The notes beneath the pieces were generated by a model that was not told the DNA's origin, searched no databases, and saw only the letters and a program-made list of their open reading frames with translations. Positions 11,775 to 21,315 of a stretch of DNA of 64,000 nt are shown here, in pieces (the stretch's first letter is position 1; every line of letters starts with the position of its first letter). The translations under genes and the position numbers were made by a program. Source of the stretch: Larix kaempferi (lineage: Eukaryota > Streptophyta > Pinopsida > Pinales > Pinaceae); contig BSBM01000440.1 in NCBI GenBank assembly GCA_027924585.1, forward strand, positions 14,167,501 through 14,231,500, given 5' to 3'.

Positions 11775-12445
11775 CTAAGCTTCCTCCTCATAGCTGGTGG
11801 GTTGTTGATCCACAAGATCACATATCAGGGCCACATAATTGGATACTAAATTGGGTTTCTTCCTTTCTCTAGTGGAACCTTCAGGAGCTCCATATTTCTC
11901 AGCCCAAGCTGGCCTTCCTTTTCTAGATAGATTTGCAATGGGGGGTTCTTGAGGTTCTATCATGTCATGGTCTTCTGGTGCATCATTTTCAGGGATGGGA
12001 ACAGCTTCTGTGACTTTAGGAGGTGTATCTTCTTCATAGATTTCTTCAAGTTGGCACTTCCTAGATTTCTTGATAGTTGCTTCTTCATCAAATGTTACAT
12101 CTCTACTTATCTCTATATGATGAAAACCATGTATGTAAATTCTGAAAGCTTTGGATGTTTCACAATATCCAAGAAATATTCATTTCTTACCAGAGGGATC
12201 TAACTTGGTTCTCTTTTCTTTTGGAATGTGAATATACACAGGACATCCAAATATTTTGAGGTGACTTACCTCAGGCTTCTTTCCTGTGAACACTTCTTCT
12301 GGAGTATTAAATTCAAGAGCACTATGAGAAAGTCTATTTTGTACATAGACAGTTGTCCTGGCTGCTTCATCCCATAGATACATGGGAAGATCTTAATCAT
12401 GTATCATAGTCTTTACAACTTCCATGATAGTTCTATTCTTTCTTT
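11775..12445 (-). pseudogene. Copia integrase C-terminal domain and linker
   Basis: Reads LPMYLWDEAARTTVYVQNRL, then TPEEVFTGKKPEVSHLKIFG and CPVYIHIPKEKRTKLDPSGKK, the conserved stretch after the copia integrase core. A TAA interrupts it directly before LPMY, where related elements usually carry glutamine (CAA), so a C-to-T change is likely. Downstream (11775-11963) is a variable acidic linker ahead of the reverse transcriptase. The frames are not continuous. Confidence 0.9.
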
Positions 12446-12847
12446 CAGCAACCCCATTTGTTGGGAATTGTAGGGAGTGGTTAATTCCCTCTTGATTCCA
12501 GCTTCCTTACAAAAGTCTTCAAAGTCCTTTGAAGTATATTCTCTGCCATTATCTATTCTGAGAATCTTGATTTTCTTTTCTGAGAGATTTTCTATTAAGG
12601 CCTTGAATTCTTTGAATTTTCCAAAGACTTCATTCTTTACTTTTAGAAAGTATATCCAAGTCTTCCTTGAATAGTCATCAATGAATGTGAGATAGTATTC
12701 AAACCCACTTAGGGATGTGGTGGGCATTGGTCCACATACATCTGAGTGAATTAACTCTAAAATTTTCTTAGTCTGTGTTTCTCTTTGGAAAGGGGTTCTT
12801 GACATTCTTCCCCTTTTCACATCCTTTGCATGATCCATTATGATCAA
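12413..12847 (-). pseudogene. Copia integrase catalytic core
   Basis: The frame reads LIHSDVCGPMPTTSLSG (first catalytic Asp), TFIDDYSRKTWIYFLK and RIDNGREYTSKDFEDFCKE (second Asp), then LTTPYNSQQMG. There a lost base shifts the frame, so the block with the last catalytic Glu (12440s) is read out of frame. Its upstream end overlaps the gag-protease frame in another phase, showing a second indel near 12770-12840. The intact enzyme would join element DNA to the chromosome in the nucleus. Confidence 0.93.
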
Positions 12848-14333
12848 TCTTTAATTCTGGTAGACCTATGACCACCTTGCTCACATAGGGTAGGGCCTTG
12901 TAATTAATGTGGGCGAGCCTTCTATGCCACAGTTCACTGGGGCTAGTGGTTTCATGGACAAGAGCAGCTTCTGGATAACCCTTGAGTTTGTAAAGTCTTC
13001 CTTCTTCTTCACCAATAACAATTGCATCATCAATTGACTTTCCTTTGGGCCACATGAGCACTTGTCCATCAATAAATGCAATTCTAAATCCTTTCTTATC
13101 TAGTGTTGAGATAGAAATTAGGTTCTTCTTCAAACCTGGTACATACAAAATTTCTTTCATTTTCAAAGGTGTTCCATAATCAAGCTTGTAATTTGCTTCA
13201 CCAATTCCCTTGATGGGATATTGATAATCATCACCTAAAGATACCTTTTGTGGAGAAGACTTTTCTTCAAGTCTTGAGAGAGTTTTCTTTTGGCCTGTCA
13301 TGTGCTTTGAAGCACCACTATCAATGAGCCATGTATCTTCTCCAGGAGACATGGATCCAGAGAGTGCATAAAATAGAACATATTCCTCTGCATCTTCTTC
13401 TTCATTCCTTCTATATCTTTTCCTAGGAAGGGGACTCTCTTCTTCTTCTTCATCTCTTTTGGATCTTTTTCTGTGAGGCCTTACTTCCTCCTCTTCTTCT
13501 TCTTCACTATCATCTTCTGCAAGATGTGCTTGATGTCTTTTATAATGAAGATTTTTCTTCTTATTTGAAGGACAAAATCTAGCAATGTGACCTTCCTTAT
13601 GACAATGGAAACATTGGAAAGAATAGAACTTTCCTTTTCCTTTCTTCTGAAATTTTTGAGGAGAATGAGGTTCCTTGTGATTGAACTTCTTGAAGTGAGA
13701 TTGATTCTTCCTTCTCCCAGTGTGTGTGGCCGAGGCTTGGTCAACTTCTTTGAGAAGGGCTTCTCTATTGGCTACCCTAGCTTCTTCTTGAACACAGTCC
13801 TCCCAAACTACATCAAACTTCATACTTTCCTTTCTGGCACACATAGTTTGTATAAATGACTCCCAAGGTCTAGTGAGACCATTTAGAGCATTCATCACAA
13901 GTTCATCATCATCAAGAGTATCGCCAATGGCATCTAGTTGCTCCTTGATTTGGGAGACCCTTGAGAAGTAGTCTTGAATGGATTCTCCTTTTTGCATCTT
14001 TGTGCTTTTCAACTGAGTTCTTAGGTTCATCTTCCTATTGATGTTCTTTCCTTCATACATTCTTCCTAGAGCATCATACATTTCCTTTGGAGTCTCCTTG
14101 GAATCCACTTGGAGAATCAAGTGGTATTAAATAGAATCAGCTATGATTCTCTTTTCCCTAATCAAATCCTTCCTATGCTTCTCTTTGGCTTCATCTCCTT
14201 CAGGTTCTGCAACTTCATCCTTGATATAATGAGCAAGATCATTCTCTTCAAGAATGAGACCAATTCTGTATTTCCATGCCCAGAAATTCTCTATACCTTC
14301 TAGTTTGTCTTCAAGCTTAGTGCTTGGAGCCAT
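12768..14333 (-). pseudogene. Copia gag-protease region with integrase zinc-binding N-terminus
   Basis: From ATG at 14333 the first 68 codons start MAPSTKLEDKLEGIENFWAWK, a copia gag start. A TAA near 14123 interrupts, then 450 codons stay open. Within these are the gag UBN2-like region, a CX2CX4HX4C zinc knuckle (C170, C173, H178, C183, counted from 14120), a very acidic stretch, the protease motif DSG at 267-269 (WLIDSGASKHM), and the integrase HHCC domain (H399, H404, C431, C434). Gag forms the particle and packages RNA, and the protease cleaves the polyprotein. One stop and the downstream frameshift inactivate the polyprotein. Confidence 0.95.
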
Positions 14334-14636
14334 CTTCTCTTGGGGGAGTCCAAGAGATAAGAGATAGAGTAATACTTACCCGAAAACTTTAACTTTTTAC
14401 TTTTCCAAATCTGCAACAGAATTTCTAGTTTATCGTACTTTTGGTAAAACTAGAGTTTCACTTTCCCGGAGTTCTACCCAACCAAAAACCTCTATCCAAG
14501 GCTCAAACGATAGATATTTAGAAGAGTTATTCAGCCATGCAACCAGAAACCAAAAATACTAATTTTTGTATAAACCTTAATTTTGGGAGAGAGAGAAATA
14601 TAGTTTCACCTTGTGAAAAATGTTCTATTCAGGCTA

Positions 14637-14648
14637 GCTCTGATACCA
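14637..14648 (-). promoter_or_regulatory. Primer binding site, initiator tRNA-Met type
   Basis: The minus strand reads TGGTATCAGAGC immediately after the CA end of the 5' LTR. This is the usual plant copia primer site complementary to the 3' end of initiator methionine tRNA. Confidence 0.95.
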
Positions 14649-15150
14649 TGTTAAGTTTAAACCAAATAGACTAACAAGATCACTGAAAGAGACATAATCA
14701 CAAGATAGACATAGAATTTACCCTGGGAAACCCTCATCGGGTAGAAAACCCAGCAAATCTTTCCTCAATAAGATGATCAACCAAAATACAAGATATGCTC
14801 CAAGACTTGTCCTTCTTCTCTACCTCACATGCAGACCTCCCAGACACAAGTGCGCTACTTTCTGAGTTGTGGAAGTGTGTCAAATGAGGAGCTCTCCTCC
14901 TCTATTTATACTAGTTCCCGACTGACCAAAAATCCCTAATGGGGCCGACCTCTTCTAGAGAAGTCTAATAACCCCTAAAATATAAACCCAGGGCCGACCC
15001 CCACATGGTGGATCTAATAACCCTAGTTCCCACAAACCATCGGAGGAATAAACATCTTCGGATACATAATAGAATCACCTCGAAGGAATGAAACATCTCC
15101 GGAATAATAATGTACAAATATAATATTCTTAGAAGTTACAATATTCAACA
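14649..15150 (-). repeat. 5' LTR of the copia element, 502 bp
   Basis: On the minus strand it starts TGTTGAATATTG and ends CTTAACA, giving the standard TG...CA ends. A TATA box (TATAAATAG) lies at about 14902-14910 on the minus strand and probably drives the element. The inner part matches the 3' LTR at 1-321 with about 8 differences. Confidence 0.95.
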
Positions 15151-15151
15151 A

Positions 15152-17299
15152 AGTGGTAGAGGTGCTTCACAATTGCGAAAAAATTGGTGAAGCCGCACAC
15201 CCGCTAAAGATGGTAGATAAATTATTGAATAGATATACTGCGGAAATCCTTTCTCTAGCAATCCAGGTTCCGTAGACAAGCGTAATTAAATAAAGGATTG
15301 CATTGTTGGAACATAAATCTAATAACTTGCGAGTAAGTTGAGGAATCTGAAATCATAGAATAATTCGTTTAAATATTTATAATGTTCTCTTTTATATGAT
15401 AGTATTGAACGTATAAGACGTGGTGTGTATTTACAGAATTATAAGGGACCACACAATATTGGTCAAGGTGGTGTTGGCCCCAGCGAGGCTCGTGGAGAGA
15501 CTTCGCATCACGACCAAATGACTCCACATAGTTCGAATCCTTCGCCATTGTTGTCGACCGAACAGTCGGCAACACGTTCCGAAACACCACGGACCCCCAC
15601 TGTGAGCGCAACAGCCGCTACTGACCAACACACAATAGATCCTCCACAAGAAGGGGTTGACACCGAGTCCCCTATCAATTTTGATGTTGAACAAGCTACA
15701 TTTCCAGGATATTCCCGTGTCAAAAGCACGAGAACACCGGAGACAACATTTTTGGTGGACGAAGATCTCATCCCAATAAAGATACCGACGATCCCAGGTA
15801 ATTAATCATAGTTGATCAAGTTAATTAGTGTTTATAGATTCATTGTAATATACCAATAAAAAAAATTTATCAACTAATTATGATCATGGCATGATCGTTG
15901 TGCAGGAAACAATGTTTTCTATAAACATATGAATGACTTTTGCTTGGAGATCTTCGGGCCCACCATCCGATCAAGGTGGGATAGACAACCGAAACATTTA
16001 AAAGATGAACTCACTAATCGGTTGGTTGGCCTGTTCGGGGAGAAAACCTTCAGTCATGCCAGTGTCTTGAAAAAGGCTTGTCAACATGTGAAGGTTGTCC
16101 GAGACCAATATAGGACACACCTTGAAAGAAACCATAGGTATGAGCGCCCACCAATGATTCCAGCAATGGAGTGGAGAGCTCTAGTGGAAGATGGAAAGGA
16201 GAAGGCTCTGAGAAGAGAAGGCAAGCTAACACCAGGCACAGGGAGGTATGCAATACTTTCTGCAATGTAATTCTAAACCTTATTATCCTTGATTTCTATA
16301 TCGAACTTGGAACATCTAACGTATTTCAACACTTGCATAGGCTACGAGACACATCAAAGGCCACAAAGGAAAGACTAGAAAAAGTAGGTCAGCACAAGCT
16401 TGGCCCTGGTGGTTATTCAAATTTGGCGGCACGGTTTGTAAGTTTTGAGAAACCAACAATGAATACAAATAATAAATTGAAAATTATTTTTTGTTTTATT
16501 GCACCGTAAAATGTTAATTAACGATGATAAGCAAATATGCAGGCCGATCGATTCAATGAATTACCCACAGAGGAAGACATGAAGCTTGGCTTCCAGGAAG
16601 GCTTTGGAGTTGTTGTTGAACGTAGAAGAAGCTTATTTGGCCCAACACAGTCTTGTGGTACCAATCCATCCAGTGCACGGGTATATAGAATCTATATAGT
16701 TTAATGAAGATTTGTCACTTGTGGAATATTTTCGTTCCAAATACTTGATGTAAAATATTGACTCCGTTTTTAACAAGAAAGTAATGATCTCATTAGTGTC
16801 GAGGAGGGACAACAACAAATCGATGATCAAGCTTCAAATCCCGGTAATGAATTTATTCATGTGATACAATTTTATGTATAGCATTGCAAATGGTGACCAT
16901 TAATTGTAGTTCACCGTATTTCAACTGCAGAGCATGTAGAGGGTGAAACTGTACAGGTTGAGACTGGACAAGAACATCAACAACATGATTTGGTCACACC
17001 GGGTAAAAAAACACCTTCGTAATGAATTTTTTTAAATGAAAAATTTGTCATTACAATAGAAAAATATAACGATGTAACATTTTCACATGGTTGCAGCAAA
17101 TCCGAACCCCTTGCCGCAAAATCCAAGTCTAGAACAACAATCAGCTAGGATATTGCAAACATCACCAAAAGCGCCTGCTAAAGAACCAAGAACTGGAAGA
17201 GAAAGTCCAAATGATGTAGATGGTCCTCTCATAGATTATATACCACTGATCAAGAGAATAAAAACTTATAAAAATAAGGATGGGAAAAACAGCGTCTAA
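15152..17299 (+). CDS. Spliced Transposase_24-like protein (CACTA-associated plant family), 5' end interrupted by copia
   Basis: Exons with matching phases: 15437-15797, 15906-16245, 16341-16437, 16543 to about 16657 or 16680, about 16778 to 16842, 16931-17002 and 17097-17299 (TAA). All introns are about 80-110 bp with GT...AG ends, for example CCAG|GTAATT to TGCAG|GA and TTT|GTAAGT to TGCAG|GCC. The second exon carries SRWDRQPKHLKDELTNRLVG and VVRDQYRTHLERNHRYER. The next carry LRDTSKATKERLEKVG and RFNELPTEEDMKLGFQEGFG. This layout (basic helical domain, then an ERRRS-type segment) fits plant Transposase_24 proteins, often encoded next to En/Spm (CACTA) transposase genes. An open stretch at 15152-15266 ending in a donor-like CAG|GT may be an earlier exon cut by copia. 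The exon 4/5 junction is uncertain. It could also be a domesticated gene, or dead from loss of its 5' end. Confidence 0.7.
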
Positions 17300-17935
17300 A
17301 TATTTTTGATAACAATATATCGTCCATTATTTTTGGTCTAATGAATGAATGAATGGTTTAATGAATGTTCTAATGTTTTAATGATTCAGTGTAGTAAACT
17401 GTTACCTTCATTGAATTTCAACTTTTATTGAATGAATGTGTTGATTGAATGATTAATGAATGGTGTATTGAATGTTATCTTTTATTGAATGAATGTGTTG
17501 ATCGACTGAAACAATGGTTTAGTGAATGTTAGCATTTATTGAGTGAATAATGGATGAAAGTTCATGATGAAATATGGATGAATTTGCACATATTTGTTTT
17601 TTTCAAGTACATGCATTGGTTATGGGGAATTGAGAGTGATGTGAGGGGGGGGGCATAAGAGCTTCCACCTTCACGTGGTTGGCCCTGTTTAGTAGAGAAT
17701 ATGAAATTATTCTCGAAACATAGAGGATCTCAATGAATGGCTATGATGCTGGCTTTCTACAACCCACTCACGTGTTGTCTAAATTTTGACAATTTCTTGG
17801 AGCTTGTTGTGATTTTGGGTTGCTCCTCATAACCAATTTCCAGTTTCCACAACATCAAAGGTTGAGTAAATGACGCACTGGAATCAATATCCTTAACCTT
17901 CTCTTTAATTTCCTTGGAATCAATATCCTTAACCT
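17295..17935. repeat. Direct repeat copy 1, about 0.64 kb
   Basis: Starts TCTAAATATTTTTGATAACA right at the stop codon of the preceding gene. It runs through TGAATGAATG-rich sequence to GGAATCAATATCCTTAACC, and matches 18908-19545 with scattered differences. It probably holds the 3' untranslated region of the preceding gene. It is not an LTR: there are no TG...CA ends and no primer site follows. Confidence 0.85.
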
Positions 17936-18185
17936 CACATTAAACCCTTCCAAATTGGTATATTTACCATTCAAGGCTGGCTTCTTCTGAAGCATGATAT
18001 TTGCAACTAAGCTAGCATACACCGACAACAATTAGAGACATGTTGCTTGTTGTGAATGTTCATCTTCTTTTTAGGAATGAAACTTGACCATAATGGCTCC
18101 TCCTATGCTAGGGAATTAAAGTCAATAGCAAATTAAAAAAAACATATAGTTTGCATCGAAAAAATAACAAGGTACGAACTGAACT
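17936..18185. other. Unique spacer between direct repeat and inverted repeat
   Basis: AT-rich, no reading frame and no repeat seen. Confidence 0.5.
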
Positions 18186-18910
18186 GAGGAGATCCGAACT
18201 TGCGATCTATGTCTAGTCCCAAGGCTACCACCTTCAAGCTTGAAGTGCAGCTGGCAAGGGCGACCACCTTCAAGCTCAATTCATTCTGCATGCATTTCAC
18301 AATGGGAGATGGCGGGCTACCACATTCAACCTTGATTCATTGTGTATGCATTTCACTACGCAATCATCTCATATTCTCGTTGTGTTTTCCCTCTATTAGT
18401 TTATCAATTCGGTATGACCCACGCCTGCCGTCTGAGGAGTGTTTCCGCGGTCTTGAGTTACAACCTGACAACGGTGACAATTCATTCTATATTTACGTTT
18501 CCCTTAAGCTGCAATATGGCAAACTCATAGTTCACTATCAAGATTTCTTTGACCGTCAGCTTTGTCAAACAACCTTAATAGTTAACTATGATTTTGTCAT
18601 TTGCAGTCGAAGGGAAACGTAATACCATGAATCGTCAATCGTTGCCAGGCTGAAACTGAAGACCGCGGAAACACTCATTGGACGGCGGACGTGGATCATA
18701 CTAAATTGATCAAATAATTGATGGAAAACGCAATGGGAATTTGAGATGGTTGCATAGTGAAATGCATGCAGATTAAATGAAGAGTGGGTCTCGAGAGAAA
18801 TGGTTTTGGGACGTCGTATGAGAGGAAATGGCGATGGGAATTGATTGATAAGGTCAAGCTTGAAGGTGGTATCCTTGGGACTAGACATAGGTCGCAGGTT
18901 CAAATCTCAT
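18186..18910. repeat. Long inverted repeat (foldback), arms about 340-360 bp, loop about 31 bp
   Basis: The arm 18186-18542 pairs with 18574-18910. Matching blocks include TATGTCTAGTCCCAAGG, ATGCATTTCACTA, GAGTGTTTCCGCGGTCTT and ACGTTTCCCTT, at roughly 80% identity. The inner ends CATAGTTCACTATCAAG and the reverse complement of CTTAATAGTTAACTATG close a short loop. The outer tips look tRNA-like, with an A-box-like AGCTTGAAGGTGGTA at 18857-18871 and a B-box-like GGTTCAAATCT at 18897-18907. The left arm carries the same elements reversed. It could be a foldback or Mutator-like non-autonomous element, or two tRNA-derived SINE-like copies head to head. Transcription would give a long hairpin. Confidence 0.8.
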
Positions 18911-19545
18911 CTAAATATTTTTGAGAACAATATATCGTCAACGATTTTTGGCCTAATTAATGAATGAATGGTTTAATGAATTTTCTAATGTTTTAATGAT
19001 TCAGTGTAGTAAACTGTTACCTTTATTGAATTTCAACTTTTGTTGAATGAATGTGTTGACTGAATGATTAATGAATGGTTTATTGAATGTTATTTTTTAT
19101 TGAATGAATGTGTGTATCGACAGAAACAATGGTTTAGTGAATGTTAGCATTTATTGAATGAATAATGGATGAAAGTTCATGATAAAATATGGATGAATTT
19201 GGACATATTTGTTTTTTTCAAGTGCATGCATTGGGTATGGGGAATTGAGAGTGATGTGAGGGGGGGAAGGGCCATAAGAGCTTCCATCTTCACGTGGTTG
19301 GCCCTGTTCAGTAGAGAATATGAAATTATTCTCGAAACAGAGAGGAGCTCAATGAATGGCTACGATGTTGGCTTTCTACAACCCACACGCGTGTCATTTA
19401 AATTTTGACAATTTCTTGGAGCTTGTTGTGATTTTTGGTTGCTCCTCATAACCAATTTCGAGTTTCCATAACTTCAAAGGTTGAGTAAATGATGCACTAG
19501 AATCAATATCCTTAACCTTCTCTTTAATTTCCTTGGAATCAATAT
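18908..19545. repeat. Direct repeat copy 2, about 0.64 kb
   Basis: Second copy of 17295-17935. It starts TCTAAATATTTTTGAGAACA directly after the tip of the inverted repeat and diverges after GGAATCAATATCC. Confidence 0.85.
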
Positions 19546-20385
19546 CCAGCTTAACCTCAAATAAATATAAGTGAACAAAAGAAAATGCAAGAAAGAGATT
19601 ATACTTGCAAAATATAACACTTGTATTAATAAATTCAAAAAGAGAGAGTAATGTTCATGGGCCTCTTGGAGAGGATGAGCTCCTTTGAGCAAAGCTTCAA
19701 TACAATACCAATCTTTGACAAAACAATATACATCCTTCTAGCGCTATAAATAGTTTCTTAATAACTACCAAAAACCTAACTACATGCAATCTCAAAATTA
19801 ATGACTACCAACCACCTACTGGTTCTTATTTAATAAAAATGAGCCTTTTACATTAAGTAACTACCCATTAACTATCTAATGACCCTTATTCAAAGAATAT
19901 GATCTCATACATGAATATACAGACTCCTCAGTATACCAAATTAGAGAAGTTAGGTAAGAGTACCTTGACACAATGGAAGCATACTACCATCTCTTTGTGA
20001 CGAATATGCCACAATGTTACATAACTTCCCATTCCTTTTATTCTGCTACGTGGAAAGCCTGTAGTCCATAAAGTAAGTTCCATAGACACTAGCACTTGAG
20101 ACTTAGAGTACAGTCTTTTGTGCCACCTTAATAGGCACCCACTAGCATGTAGGTCCACTTGAATAATGATTGACTCCGCTGCTTAATACAATGACTCTAA
20201 TACAATGGCTTTATTACAACGGCTCTATTCCCTTAGGCTACTCCGCTGCTAATACAACGGGAAGAGCATAATGGGGTTCTCAATTATATATATATATATG
20301 TAATTATTCTACATATTTCCACAATAGAGATAGAATATATTGATTTCCTGTATTATTTTTATTTTTTTTAAATGTATTGGGTAGT
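19546..20385. other. AT-rich intergenic sequence, no gene recognised
   Basis: A short TA dinucleotide run (about 20286-20298) and partial repeats of TAATACAA(C/T)GGCT near 20180-20250 are the only patterns noticed. Reading frames here are short and unlike proteins. Confidence 0.5.
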
Positions 20386-20389
20386 CGGT

Positions 20390-20800
20390 TAACCGACGAC
20401 CTAATAACAACGACCGTAGGGTAATATCCGATGGTGTTGCAATACTACTGACGGCTCGGAACGTCGGATCCATTTTTTTTGCTATGTTGTCCATGTCGCT
20501 TAACCGACGACCTATCCGATGATTGCATGGTGATATCCTACAATTGTGTTATACTTTCGACGGCTCGAAACGTCGGAATTGTCTTCTTTTTTTTGGCAAA
20601 CACATCGCTTAACCGACAACTTTGTCGACGCATAATCGATGGGGAAAGGATGGCATCCGACAAATATTGCAAGTTGACACTGTCGCTTATCCGACTTCAT
20701 GTGAAGCTGGAGGAAGTCGGTTAACCGACGAGGTATGGTAGTCGAATATCCAACGTCTTGAACTATGTCGGATTTTAGCCGATATCCCACCGACGATAAA
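20390..20800. repeat. Tandem array of about 107-bp units, each with a GTCGGTTAACCGAC palindrome
   Basis: Palindromic cores lie at 20394-20407, 20495-20508, 20604-20617 and 20716-20729 (spacing 101-112 bp). Two cores are perfect GTCGGTTAACCGAC and two are GTCGCTTAACCGAC-type variants. Each unit also has a CGACGGCTCGGAACGTCGGA-like block. CpG dinucleotides are much denser than in the flanks. Regularly spaced palindromes resemble transposase-binding subterminal repeats of a DNA transposon, but no terminus was found. Confidence 0.85.
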
Positions 20801-20879
20801 AAAAGACTAGAATTGTCAAATAGTCGACCATATGTTGTAGCAAATTTGACTTTTTCGCCGTCGGATTTTGGGTCAAAAA

Positions 20880-21315
20880 AACTTAGTGTGGGAACTTTGC
20901 TCTGCAGGAACTCAGCCCCGATATATAGACTTTGATAGGAACTCTGCCTCAATGGGAACTATGCCCCGGCAAGAACTTTGCCCGATGGGAACTCTGCCTG
21001 GTGGGAAATTTCCTCCACGAGAACTTATCCCCCAATAGGAACTCTACCCGATCGAAAATTTGCTCCGCAAGACCTTAGCCCCGATATATAGACTTTGATA
21101 GGAACTCTAGCTCAATGGGGACTCTGCCCCGGTAGGAACTTTGCCCGATAGGAAATTGGCCTGGTGGTAACTTTGCACTGCGGGAACTTAGGAACTCTTC
21201 CCTGACAATAAATACAACCCACCAAGAACTTTTCCCGTGCGAGAACTCTTCCCAGCAAAAACTCTGCTCGATATGAACTATGCCCCAATAGGAACTCTTT
21301 CCGGTGGGAACTCTA
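20880..21315. repeat. Minisatellite of GGAACT(C/T)TGCCC-type units with a 165-bp higher order
   Basis: About twenty units of 17-20 bp variably read GGGAACTCTGCCCGAT, AGGAACTTTGCCCGAT or TGGGAACTATGCCCC. A larger block holding CCCGATATATAGACTTTGAT recurs about 164 bp apart (near 20917 and 21081). The array ends sharply where the 1.31-kb satellite begins. Confidence 0.88.

Larger units (their letters stand above)
1..15150 (-). mobile_element. Ty1/Copia LTR retrotransposon, degraded, left end outside window, split by a nested hAT element
   Basis: On the minus strand the order is 5' LTR (14649-15150), tRNA-Met-type primer binding site, gag with zinc knuckle, protease, integrase, reverse transcriptase, RNase H, minisatellite-rich 3' region, polypurine tract and 3' LTR (1-321, cut by the window). 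Integrase before reverse transcriptase is the Copia order. A foreign block at 3423-11320 sits inside the reverse transcriptase. Without it the visible element is about 7.3 kb. The shared 321 bp of the two LTRs align without gaps with about 8 mismatches by eye (about 97.5% identity). Several stops and at least two frameshifts make it non-autonomous. The bases after the 5' LTR are AAGTG, but the matching left target duplication is outside the window. Confidence 0.95.

Noticed and set aside
17295-19545. Direct repeats as LTRs of a small LTR element
   Set aside because: No TG/CA ends, no primer binding site after the first copy and no polypurine tract before the second.
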